The notes beneath the pieces are model-generated. The model saw nothing but the letters and a program-made list of their open reading frames with translations, ran no database searches and was not told the DNA's origin. A stretch of DNA of 64,000 nt from Oscillatoria princeps RMCB-10 (GTDB lineage: Bacteria; Cyanobacteriota; Cyanobacteriia; Cyanobacteriales; Oscillatoriaceae), in the NCBI GenBank assembly GCA_019359235.1, contig JAHHHT010000004.1, forward strand, positions 186,001-250,000. Reading direction: 5' to 3'. Shown piece by piece: positions 18,056 through 27,531 of the stretch (positions are counted from its first letter, which is position 1; every line of letters starts with the position of its first letter). The translations under genes were made by a program, and so were the position numbers.

Positions 18056-18214
18056 AAGGATTAGTCAAGGGGGAGGAACTGGTATTATTATAGCACGCTG
18101 TTGGCTGAAATGTTGGGCGGGGGAGGGATTGCCGGTGCTGCCGGTGAGCGGGATGAATGCCAAAACTGCCGTGCCGGCGCGACTGCCGGTTGAAGTCTGG
18201 AGGGGCGATCGTGC

Positions 18215-18220
18215 TATATT
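18215..18220 (+). promoter_or_regulatory. Extended -10 promoter of DUF29 gene 1
   Basis: TGCTATATT forms an extended -10 (TG-n-TATATT at 18215-18220). The same element precedes the second DUF29 gene, showing that the promoter was duplicated with the gene. Confidence 0.5.
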
Positions 18221-18255
18221 TAGTTTAGCGGCGTTAAATTTTGAGGCAGAAAAAT

Positions 18256-18777
18256 ATGACGCAAGAACTGACGGACTTAAGAGCGAGTATCCTTGAGGGG
18301 CGCTACGCAGATGCTTTGGCGATTGTGGATGAGCTAGAAGGGATGAGTAAAAAGGAAATTCTGCGGAAAATCAAGTCTTTCTTGAGAGTGCTGCTAATTC
18401 ACTTGATAAAGAATCAAGTAGAGCAGCGCTTAACGGGGTCTTGGGTGTCGTCCATTCGGGTGGCTCTGGAAGAAGTCCAGGAAATTAATCTCAAGGAAAA
18501 CAAGACTTCTTATTATGTCAGTTCTGATGAATGGGCGACCTTACTGGAGGAAGAAGTTATGGAGAAGGCGATTGCCGGTGCGAGTGAGGAAGTGATGGGG
18601 GGAAGATTTAGTCGCGCTCAATTATCAGAGATTGTGGATAAACCACAAGTCATACAGACTGCAACAAGACTGCTAGGTCTGACTCAAACTTATTCAGCCA
18701 AAGAGTTACCGGCTATATTGGATGAGTATTTAGCTCAGTTGCCCGCTGGGGAGGATTGGTTAAACCGGCATTCCTAA
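18256..18777 (+). CDS. DUF29-family protein, copy 1
   Basis: This 173-residue helical protein has the DUF29 signature: LRASILEGRYADALAIVDEL at the start, then LLIHLIKNQVEQRLTGSW and a C-terminal half with SAKELPAILDEYLAQLPAGE. I take the ATG at 18256 as the start because it aligns with the family N-terminus (MTQELTDLR); a TTG at 18241 would add five residues. DUF29 proteins are abundant in cyanobacteria, usually as strings of paralogues, and have no known activity. The protein is roughly 65-70 percent identical by eye to the next gene. Confidence 0.85.
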   Translation: MTQELTDLRASILEGRYADALAIVDELEGMSKKEILRKIKSFLRVLLIHLIKNQVEQRLTGSWVSSIRVALEEVQEINLKENKTSYYVSSDEWATLLEEEVMEKAIAGASEEVMGGRFSRAQLSEIVDKPQVIQTATRLLGLTQTYSAKELPAILDEYLAQLPAGEDWLNRHS

Positions 18778-18855
18778 AATTGCTATCAGGGTAGGGGCGC
18801 TCTCCGGGGAGAGCGAGAGCGCCTGCCGGTTGAATCCTAGAGGGAGCGCTCGTGC

Positions 18856-18861
18856 TATATT
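18856..18861 (+). promoter_or_regulatory. Extended -10 promoter of DUF29 gene 2
   Basis: TGCTATATT recurs here, with TATATT at 18856-18861 and the same GAGCGCTCG-like sequence upstream as in copy 1. The two promoter regions are visibly homologous over about 60 bases. Confidence 0.5.
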
Positions 18862-18896
18862 GAGCTTAGCAGCCTGAAGTTTTGAGGGACAGAAAT

Positions 18897-19415
18897 ATGA
18901 CGCAAGAACTGACAGACTTAAGAGCGAGCATCCTGGAGGGGCGGTACGGAGATGCTTTGGCGATAGTGGATGAGCTAGAAGGAATGAGCAAACAGGCCAT
19001 TTTGCGGAATATCCAGTCTTATCTTCTGGTCCTGCTGGTTCATTTGATAAAGAACCAAGTAGAGCAGCGATTAACGGGGTCTTGGGCAAATTCGATTCGG
19101 TCTTCCATCCGAGAAATTAAAAAACTGAATCTGAAGGATAATAAAACATCCTATTACATCAATAGCGATCAGTGGAAAAATGTGCTAGAGGATGTGATTG
19201 AGGATGCGATTGCCGAGGCAAGTGAGGAAGTGATGGATGGAGCCTACAGTCCATTTGAACTTGCAGAGATACTGGATCGACCCCAAGTTATGGAGACGGC
19301 TCAGAAGTTCTTAGCTCTGACATATTCCCATTCAGCTAAGGAGTTACCGGCAGCGGTGATTGAGTATTTAGCTAAGTTGCCGGGTGGGGAAGATTGGATA
19401 AACCGGCGCAAGTAA
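18897..19415 (+). CDS. DUF29-family protein, copy 2
   Basis: This 172-residue tandem paralogue of the preceding gene has the same plan: MTQELTDLRASILEGRYGDA, LLVHLIKNQVEQRLTGSW, YYINSDQWKNVLEDVIEDAI and SAKELPAAVIEYLAKLPGGE. The divergence lies mainly in the middle. Each copy has its own promoter-like element, so they are probably separate transcription units. They lie directly upstream of the duplicated kinase cassette, but no sequence feature ties the two functionally. Confidence 0.85.
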   Translation: MTQELTDLRASILEGRYGDALAIVDELEGMSKQAILRNIQSYLLVLLVHLIKNQVEQRLTGSWANSIRSSIREIKKLNLKDNKTSYYINSDQWKNVLEDVIEDAIAEASEEVMDGAYSPFELAEILDRPQVMETAQKFLALTYSHSAKELPAAVIEYLAKLPGGEDWINRRK

Positions 19416-19746
19416 GATGGCGTTAACCGCAATAGACAAGGGTAGTGGCTTCCCGCAGGGTTCACGCTGAGGAAGCGCCCGGAAGAAGGGGAGGGCTATC
19501 TTCCCTGCGCTCTTTACCATATAATTGCGCTCTCTGTCTAGAGGGTTAAACTAATTAACCGCCAAGACGCAGAGGACGCCAAGGAAGAAGGGGAGGGGGA
19601 TCTCTTGTGCGCCAGATACTATATCATGGGGCTGATGTCTGGATGCCGGTGTGGGAGGGAGGGCAGGATCGGCAATTGACAGTCTAGTTTTGTGTTGCGC
19701 TTGCGCTGAAGATGTATAATCTTGTTATCCCACTCTGTATTCCTCA
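19416..19746. other. Leader of kinase cassette A with CCGCCAAGACGC repeat
   Basis: A dispersed repeat (AACCGCCAAGACGCAGAGGA, 19555-19600) is followed by GGAAGAAGGGGAGGGG and then, about 110 bases on, by a leader that recurs before cassette B. A perfect TATAAT lies at 19715-19720, 26-45 bases before the two possible start codons. The same repeat, spacing class and -10 box occur at 25049-25257, so the repeat probably marks the left edge of the duplicated unit. Confidence 0.65.
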
Positions 19747-19764
19747 ATGGCCAGGGGTGTTCCG

Positions 19765-22700
19765 ATGAATCGCTCAGAAGACTCGCCGCTTTTCCAGTCG
19801 CTCAATACTCTGATTGACCGCTTGACAGAAATCTGGGGAAGTGGTACGGGCGAGCCATCGGTGGGTGAAATTCTGAACACGGCGAGGGCGATTGAGCAGA
19901 TAGGGAAAGAGGGTCAGGGATTTTTGGCTGAAATGCAGGAACTGCTGGAAAACTCAGCTGTGCGCGAGGAACTAGCTGAGATTGTTGCCCAGTGTCAAGA
20001 GGAATCACCGGCTTCCCTGCCGGTGCGAGAGCTAATCGCGCGGTTGGGCGGATGGCGGGATGGCTTCCGGGAAATGCTTTCCAAGATTAGGGAGCAAGAG
20101 CAAAGGCAGAGAGCGCAACAGAGGTGCCAGCAGCTGCGCCAGAATCTGGAGCAATTTCAAACTGATGTTCTGGGAAGCGATCTACTTAAACCGGCTCAAA
20201 AGCGCCAACTTATAAAGAATCTTTTCGATTGGGAAAATCGTCTCCTACCCGATGCGGATTTGGAGTTGCTCGCAGCAGAACTGGAAACGTTGAGGTCAGC
20301 ATTCGCGGAGGCGACTGGAGAGCCGGCTGCGCCGCCCCCCGAACAGCCACCCCTCACCGAGACAGCTGCGGAAACCGCTGAAGTGACTCCAGATTGGCTG
20401 CTCGACCGGCTGCGCCAGATTCAGCCGAAAGAATCAAATTCCATCCCTGAGGTGCAGAAAATCCAAAAGCAAGTCACAAGCGAGGCTAATCACGAGGTTC
20501 TGGTTAACACCATTAATCTGCTGGAAGCCGAAAAACTGCCTTCGGCAACCTGGCTGAAGGCAATGTTTGTCTCGTCATATTTGGAAGTGGCTCGCAGCGG
20601 GAGCGAATCTCTGTCCGGGGTGCTGAATTTTCTGGAAGCCAATTCCCAAAATTGGCTGTCGGGAAACTGGAATTTGGAGGCTGTCGCTATCCGGGTGTTC
20701 CAATCTCTGGAAGAGTTTTCCAGCAGCTACCCGTCTTTACTTTCCCTAGAAAAAATTTACGCCTTTTTCTCACGGCTGCAGGAGGAGATGGGCGACAGCC
20801 CGCATTTTAGAATAGAAATTATCCTGGCACGCCTGTCCTTGGAGTTGGCGAGGTTGAACTCACCGGCATTAGAGCACCTTCAGAAAGCGCTGTCACACGC
20901 GGAGCGGGCGCTGAACCTAAAGCCCAACCTTGCAGAAGCCATACTGATCAAACAGCAGGCGGAGTTTCTGGCGAATTTAGAAGAGTTGTGGGGCGAGAAC
21001 GACAATTACCTGCAAGAAGGCGGTATAATGAAGGCGGTTCCTCGCAAAAGAATTGAGGACGCGATTCGGGAGCCGGCGATCGGGAGACTTGAGAAGCTGT
21101 ACAGCCAGCTGAAAACGGCTAACAAGCCTTGGTGCGCTTTTGCGTTCTTCGATGTCCTGTCCAAACAGAGCCCGGACAACCTGACGGTGCGGTGGTATCG
21201 CGCTAGGAGCACCCAAGAACCTGAGGGGAAAAGCGATTATTTTCAGACAGCGCTGCTCTTTTTGAACAGTAAGGATGCCGGTGTTACAGCCGCCACTGTT
21301 GCGACTGTTGCTAGTGAGTTGCTGAGTCTGGATCTGTGCGGTTTGGCGCTGGCGGTGGCTAAATTGGAGAGCGACTCCGCTGCAGCGGGGATTAACATTA
21401 CTGTCAATTCGGCTGCTCAGAAATGCCGGCTCCAGCCTTGGGAGTGGCCATTGGCGCTGCAAAAAGCTCGGCAGAAATTCCAGATGTGCAAGGGGGAGGG
21501 CAATTGGGACAATTGGATTGACGCTGCCGACGGAATTGTCCAAGCGCTGCTCGCCGCACCAACCCACTGGGCGAGCTGCATGGCTTTTCTTAATATCTTC
21601 ACCCGTCCTAGCGACGATAGCGAGGAATGGGGCAAAACAGCGATCGATCTGGCGCTGGCAATTGTGCGGTATCTCAATCAAGACCGGCAATTCCCGGAGC
21701 AACCTGAATTGCTGGTGTTGGAAGCTGAGTTGCGCTATTCTGCGGGCAAATTAGAGAGCCGGTTCTTACCGGATGCGGTTCGCAATAAGTGTGAGGAACT
21801 GTGCCGGCGAGCGCATCCAGACAGGGGCGCATTCGCACCCGCGATTCGCCTTCAGGAACGTCTTGCGCCCAAGCTGGTGACGCTGGCTTCCGGCGAAACT
21901 TTTGTGAATCGCTATCGCATTGTTTCGCCGATGCGCACAGGTTCATTCGGTCAGGTTTACCGGGCTGAGGTCACGGATGAGAAGTGGTCAGGGCCAAAGA
22001 GTGTGGCCCTGAAGTTGGTTCGTACCGACGCAGCTACTTCAGAAAAATTGCAGCACTTCACCAGGTTATTGGAGCAAGAAGCAAAAATCGCGCTGCGGCT
22101 GGCTCACCCGCACATCGTCAAGACGTGCGATTTTATTAAAGAGCATAAATGCTTGGTCATGGAGTTTATCGATGGGGAGACTGTGGAAGACAAGCTCCGC
22201 AAAGAAATTACCCTGCCTTGGAAAAGTGCTGCGGAAATCGGACGCCAGATTGCTGACGCTTTGAGCTATGCCGGGGAAGTCGTCGAGCGCGATTTTGGCA
22301 AGTCCGATTTCGCCCATCGCGATATCCATCCTGGCAATATCATGGTGATGGGAACGACCGAAAATCCTGACGGCAAGCTTTTAGACTTCGGTTTGGCCCG
22401 CATTCCGGGCGGGCCAACCAGTACGGTAGCGCTTGAGGGTGTGGATCGCCGCATGATTTATCGCGCTCCCGAATATGGCAATAAGATGGACTTGCGGGCT
22501 GATATGTTTGCCCTGGGCGTGATTCTCTACGAACTGCTTGCCGGCGAATTTCCCTATCCGGTGGATAAGTATAGCGAGTACAAACATGATATATGTTCGG
22601 GTAGCGAAGTCGCACAGTCGCTGCGCCCATTGCGGGACATCCTCGCGGATACTGACGCGCCGACTCAACTGGAATCTGTACTCCTGAAAATGGTAGCCTT

Positions 22701-22770
22701 CAATAAAAATGACCGATACCAGAGTTGGAAAGAGCTGATTGCTGAACTAGAGCAACTTCTTGCTTACTAA
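19765..22770 (+). CDS. Large helical protein with C-terminal Ser/Thr protein kinase (cassette A, gene 1)
   Basis: The product is about 1000 residues. I prefer the ATG at 19765 (AGGGG 8 bases upstream, MNRSED) over the in-frame ATG at 19747. Residues ~1-190 are Gln/Glu-rich helices, ~195-220 is a Pro-rich linker, and ~220-710 is an all-helical region with TPR-like stretches (LEHLQKALSHAERALNLKPN). The last ~285 residues are a Hanks kinase with intact residues: RTGSFGQVYRAE (Gly loop), VALKLV (Lys), EQEAKIALRL (Glu), FAHRDIHPGNIMV (catalytic Asp) and LLDFGLAR (Mg2+ Asp). I do not recognise the N-terminal part. The next two genes, a PP2C and a NERD/kinase-like protein, follow in the same orientation, suggesting a kinase-phosphatase module. 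Confidence 0.85.
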   Translation: MNRSEDSPLFQSLNTLIDRLTEIWGSGTGEPSVGEILNTARAIEQIGKEGQGFLAEMQELLENSAVREELAEIVAQCQEESPASLPVRELIARLGGWRDGFREMLSKIREQEQRQRAQQRCQQLRQNLEQFQTDVLGSDLLKPAQKRQLIKNLFDWENRLLPDADLELLAAELETLRSAFAEATGEPAAPPPEQPPLTETAAETAEVTPDWLLDRLRQIQPKESNSIPEVQKIQKQVTSEANHEVLVNTINLLEAEKLPSATWLKAMFVSSYLEVARSGSESLSGVLNFLEANSQNWLSGNWNLEAVAIRVFQSLEEFSSSYPSLLSLEKIYAFFSRLQEEMGDSPHFRIEIILARLSLELARLNSPALEHLQKALSHAERALNLKPNLAEAILIKQQAEFLANLEELWGENDNYLQEGGIMKAVPRKRIEDAIREPAIGRLEKLYSQLKTANKPWCAFAFFDVLSKQSPDNLTVRWYRARSTQEPEGKSDYFQTALLFLNSKDAGVTAATVATVASELLSLDLCGLALAVAKLESDSAAAGINITVNSAAQKCRLQPWEWPLALQKARQKFQMCKGEGNWDNWIDAADGIVQALLAAPTHWASCMAFLNIFTRPSDDSEEWGKTAIDLALAIVRYLNQDRQFPEQPELLVLEAELRYSAGKLESRFLPDAVRNKCEELCRRAHPDRGAFAPAIRLQERLAPKLVTLASGETFVNRYRIVSPMRTGSFGQVYRAEVTDEKWSGPKSVALKLVRTDAATSEKLQHFTRLLEQEAKIALRLAHPHIVKTCDFIKEHKCLVMEFIDGETVEDKLRKEITLPWKSAAEIGRQIADALSYAGEVVERDFGKSDFAHRDIHPGNIMVMGTTENPDGKLLDFGLARIPGGPTSTVALEGVDRRMIYRAPEYGNKMDLRADMFALGVILYELLAGEFPYPVDKYSEYKHDICSGSEVAQSLRPLRDILADTDAPTQLESVLLKMVAFNKNDRYQSWKELIAELEQLLAY

Positions 22771-22808
22771 AAATATCCTGCGCAGTTTGAATTTGAGATA
22801 GCATTGTG

Positions 22809-23600
22809 ATGAATAACAGCTCCAAGTTGCAGAGAGTCAAGCAAGCCCCGCCCACAGCTAGGATTGGTGTCTCTACGCGAAAAGGCACAAGTGCCGGCAA
22901 ATCCGTCAATGAAGATGTTTTTTTCATTGCCCCTATAGCCGGTGGTAAAATGTGGCTGCTAGCAATCGCTGACGGAGTGACAGGTTCCCCGCATGGCTGG
23001 TGGGCTAGCAATAAGTGCGCTGAGCTGATTTGGCGCACTCTGCCAAACTACGAGCAAAAGTTGCTCTCCCCTAACTCTTCGGAATCAGAAGATAAAATTA
23101 TGCAGCAATGGCTCGACGAGATTCACGATACCTTTCGCACTGAACGCCGGAAAGAGCCTGATGAGGAGTATCAAAAAGCGACTTCGACGCTGACTTTTGC
23201 TGTCGTGCGCGAGAGCAACTTCTTCTGGGCGCATTGCGGCGACAGTCGGCTGTATACGCTATCGCCCTATGGCGAACTCTCCCTAGCCTTTCCCGTGGAT
23301 GACCAAAAAATCAAGAGTAGGGAAGGGCGTACCAGTTTGTCGAATCACATCGGCGCACTGCCCAAGGACTGGAAGGGTATAAGCGGGAGAGATACTATTC
23401 CGCTTGACGGTTTGCTGATTTTGTGTTCTGATGGTGTGATATCAGGAAACGAGGGGTTTCATAAGACCAACCTCCTCAAGACAATTCGCGACTGTACAGA
23501 TAATCTTCAGAAAGGGGTCGAAGAGATTACGAAAAAACTGGCTGACTCGGGCGAGACGGATGACTTGACTTTGATTGCTTTTCAACCTGGAGATAACTGA
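22809..23600 (+). CDS. PP2C-type Ser/Thr protein phosphatase (cassette A, gene 2)
   Basis: This 263-residue protein has the metal-binding PP2C motifs: GKSVNEDVFFI, then LLAIADGVTGSPHGWWAS, WAHCGDSRLYTLS, LLILCSDGVISG and ETDDLTLIAF. These Asp residues coordinate the two Mn2+/Mg2+ ions that dephosphorylate Ser/Thr. I chose the ATG at 22809, which aligns with the paralogue's start; a GTG at 22806 adds one residue. It starts 38 bases after the kinase gene and its TGA overlaps the ATG of the next gene (TGATG), so translation of the last two is coupled. It is the obvious antagonist of the kinase(s) beside it. Confidence 0.92.
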   Translation: MNNSSKLQRVKQAPPTARIGVSTRKGTSAGKSVNEDVFFIAPIAGGKMWLLAIADGVTGSPHGWWASNKCAELIWRTLPNYEQKLLSPNSSESEDKIMQQWLDEIHDTFRTERRKEPDEEYQKATSTLTFAVVRESNFFWAHCGDSRLYTLSPYGELSLAFPVDDQKIKSREGRTSLSNHIGALPKDWKGISGRDTIPLDGLLILCSDGVISGNEGFHKTNLLKTIRDCTDNLQKGVEEITKKLADSGETDDLTLIAFQPGDN

Positions 23601-25027
23601 TGCCTCTGGAATATACCTCACACCCTGTCGGCAATGCTTTCGAGGGTTCAGTGGTGCGGGAGCTGAGCCGGCTCGATGAAGATGGCTTCATCGCCCACAA
23701 TATCCTGCTGCCAAATGTTAACGATCGTTACAATCCCAACGAACACGATATCGTCTTGCTGCTTCCTTGGGCTGCATATACCATCGACGCCAAAGAGTAT
23801 CAACCTGGCTACTACAATATTCCAGGAAACAGTGATGTTGAGTGGCGCACATCCTCCCCTGAATTCACAAGGGAAGATGGCAAGACAAAAAGACTCCGAC
23901 ATTTACCCAACCCCTTTCACGTCGCCAAGCAGAAAGGAAGTATCTTGCACGCCACTTGCAAGGATATAGATAAAAAAGTCTTGGCTCACTATCCCGTCCA
24001 ATCTCTTATCGTTGTGCCGGCTCATGCTGAGGTGACTCCAAATAATCAGTCACATACCCAGGATGGGTTTGTCTTCAACCTGCGCGTGCTGAAGTTAAGC
24101 GAACTTGTGGGTGCCATTGTTGCGGACGGAAAAGCTCACCAAGAGCGCACCTACACAATGAATGAGCGACTCCTGATTTTTGAGAAACTCCAGGCACTTC
24201 CCCAACAGCTGAAAGGTGGGATTTCGCTGTGCGGCATCCGTCTTGACAAACAGCTTAACCGCAGCGAACCCGGATGCCCTGTTTCCATGACTGCTTACGA
24301 GGGAGTAAAAGATCCGCCGGGAGTGCCGGTGGAGGTGAGGATTTACCAGAAATGGCCGTGGAATGACAATTCTGACAGGTTTCTCGACCGCGTGCAGCGT
24401 CGCATGAAAGCCCTTTACGAATTTCCAAGTCGGCATGTGATGCATGTCCTCACTTTCGAGGAACTGCCAGATATGGTGGTGATAGCGTTTAAACGCTTTG
24501 AAGGCGAGACGCTGGCTGAATTGCTCAAACGTCGTAAATCACTGTCGGTGGCAACTGTCAAGTCTTTCCTGAGACATCTCGCTAATACTGTCAAGGAGTT
24601 GCACCGGCAAAACATCATTCACCACGATATCAGACCGGAACACGTCTTAGTTGCTCCCAATCTCGAATCTCACGGAGGAGAAGAACATTTAATCGCAGGA
24701 CTGACGAGTCCGCTGATTGATGACAGGTGCTTGTCCACACAAGTATTTGGCAATGATTTTGAGGCTTCTTTCTCGGCACCGGAGATGCAATCTCACCGGC
24801 AACCAGACCGAGAAAAGCCCCAAAATGACATTTTCTCCCTCGGACGTTTAGCTGCGTACTGCGTGCTGGGCGATGCTGAATACCGGCGGCGCTTGCGGGA
24901 TGGTAAAATTGATTTGCAGGGAGTAGATCCCCATCTCGCCGGCATCATTAACCGCGCAACTCAATACCGCAGCAGCGACAGGTACGGCGACATCGATAAA
25001 ATGCTCGCCGCGCTATCGGAAAGTTGA
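23600..25027 (+). CDS. NERD nuclease-like domain fused to a kinase-like domain (cassette A, gene 3)
   Basis: This 475-residue two-domain protein begins with a NERD (nuclease-related) domain: GNAFEGSVVREL, then NPNEHDIVLLLPWAAYTIDA, giving E15, D50 and D63-x-K65 as candidate active-site residues. From ~residue 230 a kinase-like domain follows with MVVIAFKRFEGETLAELL as hinge, NIIHHDIRPEHVLV as catalytic loop (HxD kept), and FSAPEMQ plus NDIFSLGRLAAYCVLG as C-lobe. No glycine-rich loop or DFG is evident (GLTSPLIDD stands at the DFG position), so it may be a pseudokinase. NERD-kinase fusions occur in PglW of type 2 BREX phage defence, which makes a defence role conceivable, but no methyltransferase, PglX or PglZ is present. 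Confidence 0.8.
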   Translation: MPLEYTSHPVGNAFEGSVVRELSRLDEDGFIAHNILLPNVNDRYNPNEHDIVLLLPWAAYTIDAKEYQPGYYNIPGNSDVEWRTSSPEFTREDGKTKRLRHLPNPFHVAKQKGSILHATCKDIDKKVLAHYPVQSLIVVPAHAEVTPNNQSHTQDGFVFNLRVLKLSELVGAIVADGKAHQERTYTMNERLLIFEKLQALPQQLKGGISLCGIRLDKQLNRSEPGCPVSMTAYEGVKDPPGVPVEVRIYQKWPWNDNSDRFLDRVQRRMKALYEFPSRHVMHVLTFEELPDMVVIAFKRFEGETLAELLKRRKSLSVATVKSFLRHLANTVKELHRQNIIHHDIRPEHVLVAPNLESHGGEEHLIAGLTSPLIDDRCLSTQVFGNDFEASFSAPEMQSHRQPDREKPQNDIFSLGRLAAYCVLGDAEYRRRLRDGKIDLQGVDPHLAGIINRATQYRSSDRYGDIDKMLAALSES

Positions 25028-25275
25028 GGGGTTCCCCCCCCCTGAACCAATTAACCGCCAAGACGCCAAGGACGCCAAGGAAGAAGGGGAGGGGCATCTC
25101 TCTGTGAAAGCGTAGAAACCGGGTTTCGCAGGAGTTACTCGGTTTCTGGCCCCACCCACAGGCCGGTGTGGGAGGTAGGGGTGGGCCGGCAATTGGCACT
25201 CTGATTTTGTGTTACGCTGAAGATGTATAATTCTATTATCCCACTCTGTATTGCTCAATGGCCAAGGTTGTCCCG
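25028..25275. other. Leader of cassette B with CCGCCAAGACGCC repeat
   Basis: A second copy of the dispersed repeat (25049-25097) is followed by GGAAGAAGGGGAGGGG, a degenerate CCGGGTTTC hairpin (~25108-25145), the shared leader, and TATAAT at 25226-25231. Between TATAAT and the start codons the sequence matches the cassette A leader almost base for base. Confidence 0.65.
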
Positions 25276-27423
25276 ATGAATCGCTTAGAAGACTCGCCGC
25301 TTTTCCAGTCCCTCAATACTCTGATTGACCGCTTGACAGAAATCTGGGAAAGTGGTAAGGGCGAGCTTTCGGTGGCTGAAATCTTCGGCACGGTGAGGGC
25401 GATCGAGCAGATAGGGAAAGAGGGTGAGGGATTTTTGGCGGAAATGCAGGAACTCCTGGGAAACTCAGCAGTGTACGAGGAACTCGCTGAGATAGTTGCC
25501 CAGTGTCAAGAGGAATCGCCGGCTTCCCCGCCGGTGCGAGAACTCATCGCGCGGTTGGGCGGATGGCGGGATGGCTTCCGGGATATGCTTCCCAAGATTA
25601 GGGAGCAAGAGCAAGCGCGGAGATCGCAACAGAGGTGCCAGCAGATGCGCCAGAATCGGGAGGAATTTCAAACTGAGGTTCTGGCAAGTGAGCTACTTAA
25701 ACCGGCTCTGAAGCGCAAACTTATAAAGAATCTCTTAGATTGGGAAAATCGTCTCCTGCCCGATGCGGATTTGGACTTGCTCGCAACCGAACTGGAAAGG
25801 TTAAAGTCAGCCTTCGCGGAGGCGACTGGACAGCCGGCTGCGCCACCCCCCGAACAGCTACCCGTCACTGAGACAGCTGCGGAAACGGCTGAAGCGACTC
25901 CCGATTGGCTGCTCGACCGGCTGCGCCAGATTCAGCCGAAAGAATCTAATTCCATCCCTGAGGTGCAGAAAATCCAAAAGCAAGTCACAAACGAGGCTAA
26001 TCACGAGGTTCTGGTTAACGCTGTCAATCTGCTGGAAGCGGAAAACCTGCCTTCGGCAACCTGGCTTAAGGCAATGTTTGTCTCGTCTTATTTGGAAGTG
26101 GCTCGCGGCGGGAGCGAATCTCTGTCCGGGGTGCTGAGTTCTCTGGAAGACAATTCCCAAAATTGGCTGTCGGGAAACTGGCATGTGGAAGCTGTCGCTA
26201 TCCGGGTGTTCCAATCTCTGGAAGAGTTTTCCAGCAACTACCCGTCTTTCCTTTCCCTAGAAAAAATTTACGGATTTTTCTCGCGGCTGCAGGAGGAGAT
26301 GGGCGACAGCCCGCACTTCAGGATAGAAATTATCCTCGCACGCCTGTCCTTGGAGTTGGCGAGGTTGCACTCACCGGCATTAGAGTGCCTTCAGAAAGCG
26401 CTGTCGCACGCGGATCGGGCGCTGAACCTCAAGCCAAACCATGCAGAAGCCACGCTGCTCAAACAGCAGGCGGAGTTTCTGGCGAATTTAGAAGAGTTGT
26501 GGGGCGAGAACGACAATTACCTGCAAGAAGGCGGTATAATGAAGGCGGTTCCTCGCAAAATAATTGAGGAGACGGTTCGGGAGCCGGCGCTCAAGAAGCT
26601 TGAGAACCTCTACAGCCAGCTGAAAATGGCTAACAAGCCCTGGTGCGCTTTTGCGTTCTTCGATTTCCTGTCCAAACAGGAGCCGGACAACCTGGCGGTG
26701 CGGTGGTATCGCGCTAGGAGCACGCAAGAACCTAAGGGTAAAAGTGATTATTTTCAGACAGCGCTGCTGTTTTTGAATAGTAAGGATGCCGGTGTTACAG
26801 CAGCTACTATTGCGACTGTTGCTAGCGAGTTGCTGAGTCTGGAGCTGTGCGGTTTGGCGCTGGCGGTGGCTAAATTGGAAAGCGCCTCCGCTGCAGTGGG
26901 TATTGGCATTACTGTCAATTCGGCGGCTCAGAAATGCCGGCTGAAGGCTTGGGAATGGCCACTGGCGCTGCAGAAAGCTCGGCAGAAATTCCAGATGTGC
27001 GCGGGGGAGAATCATGGGGACAATTGGATTGAGGCTGCGGACGGAATTGTCCGAGCGCTGCTCGCCGCACCAACCCACTGGGCGAGCTGTATGGCTTTTT
27101 TTGATATCTTCACCCGTCCTAGCGACGATGGCGAGGAATGGGGCAAAACAGCGCTCGATCTGGCGCTGGCAATTCTCCGGCATCTCAATCAACAGCCGCA
27201 ATTCCGGGAGCAACCTGAATTGCTGGTGTTGGAAGCGGAGTTGCGCTATTATGCCGGCAAATTCGACAGCGGGGTTCTGCCGGATGAGGTTCGCAATCAG
27301 TGTGAGGAACTGTGCCGGCGAGCGCTTGAAGCCAAGAGCGCATTCGCACCGGCAACTGACCTTCAGGAACGTCTTGCGCCCAAACCGGTGACGCAAACTG
27401 CCGGCGAAACTTCTGTTATCTAA
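25276..27423 (+). CDS. Kinase-less paralogue of the large helical protein (cassette B, gene 1)
   Basis: The ~715-residue product aligns end to end with residues 1 to ~715 of the cassette A protein at high identity, including the Pro-rich linker and the helical region with ELWGENDNYLQEGGIMKAVP. It stops at the domain border: where copy A reads ASGETFVNRYRIV and continues into the kinase, copy B reads TAGETSVI and a TAA. About 50 bases of unrelated sequence follow before homology resumes at the PP2C leader. The kinase domain was thus excised almost exactly. The reading frame is otherwise open over 2.1 kb, which suggests selection or recent origin. I use the ATG at 25276, with an in-frame ATG at 25258 as alternative. 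Confidence 0.8.
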   Translation: MNRLEDSPLFQSLNTLIDRLTEIWESGKGELSVAEIFGTVRAIEQIGKEGEGFLAEMQELLGNSAVYEELAEIVAQCQEESPASPPVRELIARLGGWRDGFRDMLPKIREQEQARRSQQRCQQMRQNREEFQTEVLASELLKPALKRKLIKNLLDWENRLLPDADLDLLATELERLKSAFAEATGQPAAPPPEQLPVTETAAETAEATPDWLLDRLRQIQPKESNSIPEVQKIQKQVTNEANHEVLVNAVNLLEAENLPSATWLKAMFVSSYLEVARGGSESLSGVLSSLEDNSQNWLSGNWHVEAVAIRVFQSLEEFSSNYPSFLSLEKIYGFFSRLQEEMGDSPHFRIEIILARLSLELARLHSPALECLQKALSHADRALNLKPNHAEATLLKQQAEFLANLEELWGENDNYLQEGGIMKAVPRKIIEETVREPALKKLENLYSQLKMANKPWCAFAFFDFLSKQEPDNLAVRWYRARSTQEPKGKSDYFQTALLFLNSKDAGVTAATIATVASELLSLELCGLALAVAKLESASAAVGIGITVNSAAQKCRLKAWEWPLALQKARQKFQMCAGENHGDNWIEAADGIVRALLAAPTHWASCMAFFDIFTRPSDDGEEWGKTALDLALAILRHLNQQPQFREQPELLVLEAELRYYAGKFDSGVLPDEVRNQCEELCRRALEAKSAFAPATDLQERLAPKPVTQTAGETSVI

Positions 27424-27531
27424 AAACCCAGGTCTTCTCCCCCCTCCCCGCATGCGGGAGTGGGGTGCGAGCGGAGTTGCTCAAGTTTATTTATATCCAC
27501 CTGCGCAGTTGTAATTTGAGATAGCATTGTC

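Noticed and set aside
26488-27453. A 321-codon minus-strand frame opposite to the kinase-less paralogue
   Set aside because: A similar frame occurs opposite cassette A, as expected for a shadow of homologous coding sequence.
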